NCBI RefSeq assembly: GCF_000721105.1
Contig: NZ_JOEV01000027.1
Span: 1 to 64,000 of the forward strand
Direction: 5' to 3'
DNA from: Streptomyces cellulosae
GTDB lineage: Bacteria > Actinomycetota > Actinomycetes > Streptomycetales > Streptomycetaceae
Length of the DNA stretch: 64,000 nt
Both the position numbers and the translations under genes were made by a program. The number at the start of each line of letters is the position of its first letter. Positions within the stretch are counted from its first letter, which is position 1. Below the pieces are notes generated by a model. It ran no database searches. It saw nothing but the letters and a program-made list of their open reading frames with translations, and was not told where the DNA came from. Of this stretch, positions 62,344 through 64,000 are shown one piece after another.

Positions 62344-62408
62344 TTGACAACCTCAGCCACCCGACGACAATCTTCCAGTAAGCAGAAACAAATTTCCGTA
62401 TTACGGAA
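62344..62408 (+). promoter_or_regulatory. hyi promoter with paired operator-like repeats
   Basis: TTGACA (62344-62349) and GACAAT (62366-62371), spacer 16, form a promoter. TTCCA-gtaag-CAGAA (62373-62387) and the perfect TTCCG-tatta-CGGAA (62394-62408) follow, centres 21 bp apart, directly over the expected transcription start. The pair matches that before the IclR gene. Confidence 0.65.
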
Positions 62409-62458
62409 TGCACCTCAGTCCTACGGACACACCGGCACGGAAGGGAGCGCGGTATCCG

Positions 62459-63307
62459 ATGGGATTCGCAGATCAGCGCTTCAACGTCAACCTGTCGATC
62501 CTCTTCACGGAACTCCCGCTCCTGGAGCGCCCCGCGGCCGCCGCCGCGGCCGGCTTCACCGCGGTCGAACTGTGGTGGCCCTGGGTCGGCTCCCCCACCC
62601 CCGAGCGCTCCGAACTCGACGCCCTGAAGAACGCGATCGAGGTCGCGGGTGTCCGGCTCACGGGCCTGAACTTCTACGCCGGCCAACTCCCCGGACCGGA
62701 CCGGGGCGCCCTGTCCGTCCCGGGCCAGGAGTCGGAGAGGTTCCGCGCCAACGTCGACGTGGTCGCCGGCTTCGCCCAGTCCCTCGGCTGCACGGCCCTC
62801 AACGCGCTGTACGGCAACCGCGTCGACGGCGTGGACCCGGCAGAGCAGGACGCGCTCGCGCTGGAGAACCTGGCCTTCGCGGCCCGGGCCGCCGACCGGA
62901 TCGGAGCCGTCCTGCTCGTCGAGACCCTCAACAGGCGGGAGTCCCCGCGCTATCCGCTGGTGTCCGCCCCGGCCGGCGTCGGCATCGTCGACAAGGTCAA
63001 CGCGACGACGGGACTCGGCAACGCCCGGTTCCTGATGGATCTCTACCACCTGTCCATGAACGGCGAGGACCTGCCGTCGGCGATCGATCTGTACGCGGCG
63101 AAGACCGGCCACGTACAGATCGCCGACAACCCCGGACGCGGCGCCCCGGGCACCGGCTCGCTCCCGCTGGAGGACCTCCTCGAGCAGCTGAGGAAGGCCG
63201 GTTACGAGGGCTGGGTGGGCCTGGAGTACAAGCCGGGCGACCGTCCGAGCGCGCAGGCCTTCGACTGGCTGCCCCGCGAAGCCCGCGCAGCCCGCGCAGC
63301 CCGCTGA
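62459..63307 (+). CDS. hyi: Hydroxypyruvate isomerase
   Basis: A 282-residue TIM-barrel isomerase that interconverts hydroxypyruvate and tartronate semialdehyde. Family segments are visible: NVNLSILFTELPLLERPAAA (start), ELWWPW, the metal/base region LVETLNRRESPRYPL (Glu), LMDLYHLSMNGED, HVQIADNPGR and YEGWVGLEYKP (second Glu). The ATG at 62459 has GGAAGG upstream. It is followed 30 bp later by the tartronate semialdehyde reductase gene. Together they channel glyoxylate-derived carbon toward glycerate, with glyoxylate carboligase expected beyond the window. Confidence 0.95.
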   Translation: MGFADQRFNVNLSILFTELPLLERPAAAAAAGFTAVELWWPWVGSPTPERSELDALKNAIEVAGVRLTGLNFYAGQLPGPDRGALSVPGQESERFRANVDVVAGFAQSLGCTALNALYGNRVDGVDPAEQDALALENLAFAARAADRIGAVLLVETLNRRESPRYPLVSAPAGVGIVDKVNATTGLGNARFLMDLYHLSMNGEDLPSAIDLYAAKTGHVQIADNPGRGAPGTGSLPLEDLLEQLRKAGYEGWVGLEYKPGDRPSAQAFDWLPREARAARAAR

Positions 63308-63337
63308 CCATCACCCGTACCGAGAGGCACCTCCCTC

Positions 63338-64000
63338 ATGAGCAACCTCCCCAAGATCGGCTGGATAGGCCTCGGCATCATGGGCTCCCCGATGTCCGAG
63401 AACCTGATCAAGGCGGGTTACGACGTCACCGGCCACACCCTGGAGCAGGACAAGCTCGACCGTCTGGCCGCCGCCGGGGGCAGGTCCGCCGGTTCGGTCG
63501 CCGAGGCGGTCCGGGACGCCGACGTCGTCATCACGATGGTGCCGGCCTCCCCGCAGGTCGAGGCCATCGCCTACGGCCCCGACGGCATTCTGGAGAACGC
63601 GCGCCCCGGCGCCCTGCTGATCGACATGTCCTCGATCACCCCCCAGACCTCGGTCGACCTGGCGAAGGCCGCGGCGGTGAAGGGCATCCGCGTTCTCGAC
63701 GCGCCCGTGTCAGGGGGCGAGGCCGGTGCGATCGAGGCCGTGCTGTCGATCATGGTCGGCGGTGAGCAGGCCGACTTCGACGAGGCCGGGCCGGTCTTCC
63801 AAGCGCTCGGCAGGACTGTCGTGCTGTGCGGTCCGCACGGCTCGGGCCAGACCGTGAAGGCCGCCAACCAGCTGATCGTCGCCGTGAACATCCAGGCGTG
63901 CGCCGAGGCCGTGGTCTTCCTGGAGAAGTCGGGCGTGGACCTGGAGGCGGCACTCGACGTCCTCAACGGCGGCCTCGCGGGATCGACCGTCCTGACCCGC
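63338..64000 (+). CDS. glxR: Tartronate semialdehyde reductase (partial, C-terminus off window)
   Basis: The first 221 codons of a beta-hydroxyacid dehydrogenase that reduces tartronate semialdehyde to glycerate. The NAD motif GWIGLGIMGSPMSENLIKAG starts at residue 8. DMSSITPQT and DAPVSGGEAGA (substrate-binding) and GSGQTVKAANQLIV (catalytic Lys) follow. The start ATG at 63338 lies 30 bp after hyi, in one operon. The frame is open to the right edge. Assignment to tartronate semialdehyde reductase rather than 3-hydroxyisobutyrate dehydrogenase rests on the hyi context. Confidence 0.92.
   Translation, partial: MSNLPKIGWIGLGIMGSPMSENLIKAGYDVTGHTLEQDKLDRLAAAGGRSAGSVAEAVRDADVVITMVPASPQVEAIAYGPDGILENARPGALLIDMSSITPQTSVDLAKAAAVKGIRVLDAPVSGGEAGAIEAVLSIMVGGEQADFDEAGPVFQALGRTVVLCGPHGSGQTVKAANQLIVAVNIQACAEAVVFLEKSGVDLEAALDVLNGGLAGSTVLTR

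Overview
The window is a high-GC actinobacterial chromosome segment, almost certainly Streptomyces or a close relative. GC-rich codon usage, frequent GTG starts and start/stop overlaps (ATGA, GTGA), rare TTA codons, NarL-type two-component pairs, an ECF sigma/anti-sigma pair and a twin-arginine-exported glycosidase all fit. All calls come from reading the sequence; no search was run.

Layout. 1-4.1 kb: SNF2-family ATPase and the start of a repeat-rich partner protein that runs off the left edge. 4.2-8.1 kb: small anchored protein, ROK sugar kinase, and a GntR/UTRA repressor divergent from a Gfo/Idh/MocA oxidoreductase. 8.1-11.1 kb: NarL two-component system, a small membrane protein, and a decayed dihydrofolate-reductase-like gene. 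11.2-20.4 kb: SDR, allantoicase, allantoinase, IclR regulator (AllR type), small membrane proteins, a MobA-like nucleotidyltransferase and malate synthase. 20.4-24.9 kb: SelW/Rdx protein, HipA-like protein and two divergent IucA/IucC (NIS) siderophore synthetases. 24.9-29.1 kb: secreted von Willebrand A protein pair, HxlR regulator and divergent aminotransferase. 29.1-31.5 kb: transposase remnants around a membrane protein. 31.6-34.6 kb: two secreted GH43 enzymes. 34.7-36.2 kb: mostly decayed sequence. 36.3-40.4 kb: housekeeping enzymes and an AraC-type regulator. 40.1-44.2 kb: purine breakdown (8-oxoguanine deaminase, uricase, HIU hydrolase, OHCU decarboxylase and two small upstream genes). 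44.4-56.6 kb: apparent surface-polysaccharide region with a hybrid kinase and response regulator, IPT-repeat anchored protein, membrane glycosyltransferase, processive-type GT2, GtrA, a subtilase lacking its whole catalytic triad, and a receiver protein coupled to a GH5 glycanase. 57-62.1 kb: sensor kinase/NarL pair, broken PAP2 phosphatase, and an ECF sigma factor with two paralogous anti-sigma factors. 62.4-64 kb: hydroxypyruvate isomerase and tartronate semialdehyde reductase (cut by the right edge).

The strongest theme is a dispersed purine-to-central-metabolism route: 8-oxoguanine to urate, 5-hydroxyisourate, OHCU, allantoin, allantoate and glyoxylate. Glyoxylate then enters either malate synthase or the glycerate branch (hyi, glxR). 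Inverted repeats of two related types sit in pairs in front of allB, the IclR gene, aceB, uraD and hyi, giving a visible candidate AllR regulon over 48 kb. Other items worth attention are the triad-less subtilase next to the polysaccharide genes, a 58-bp perfect palindrome upstream of the receiver-GH5 operon, and a NIS synthetase pair with no visible precursor enzymes.
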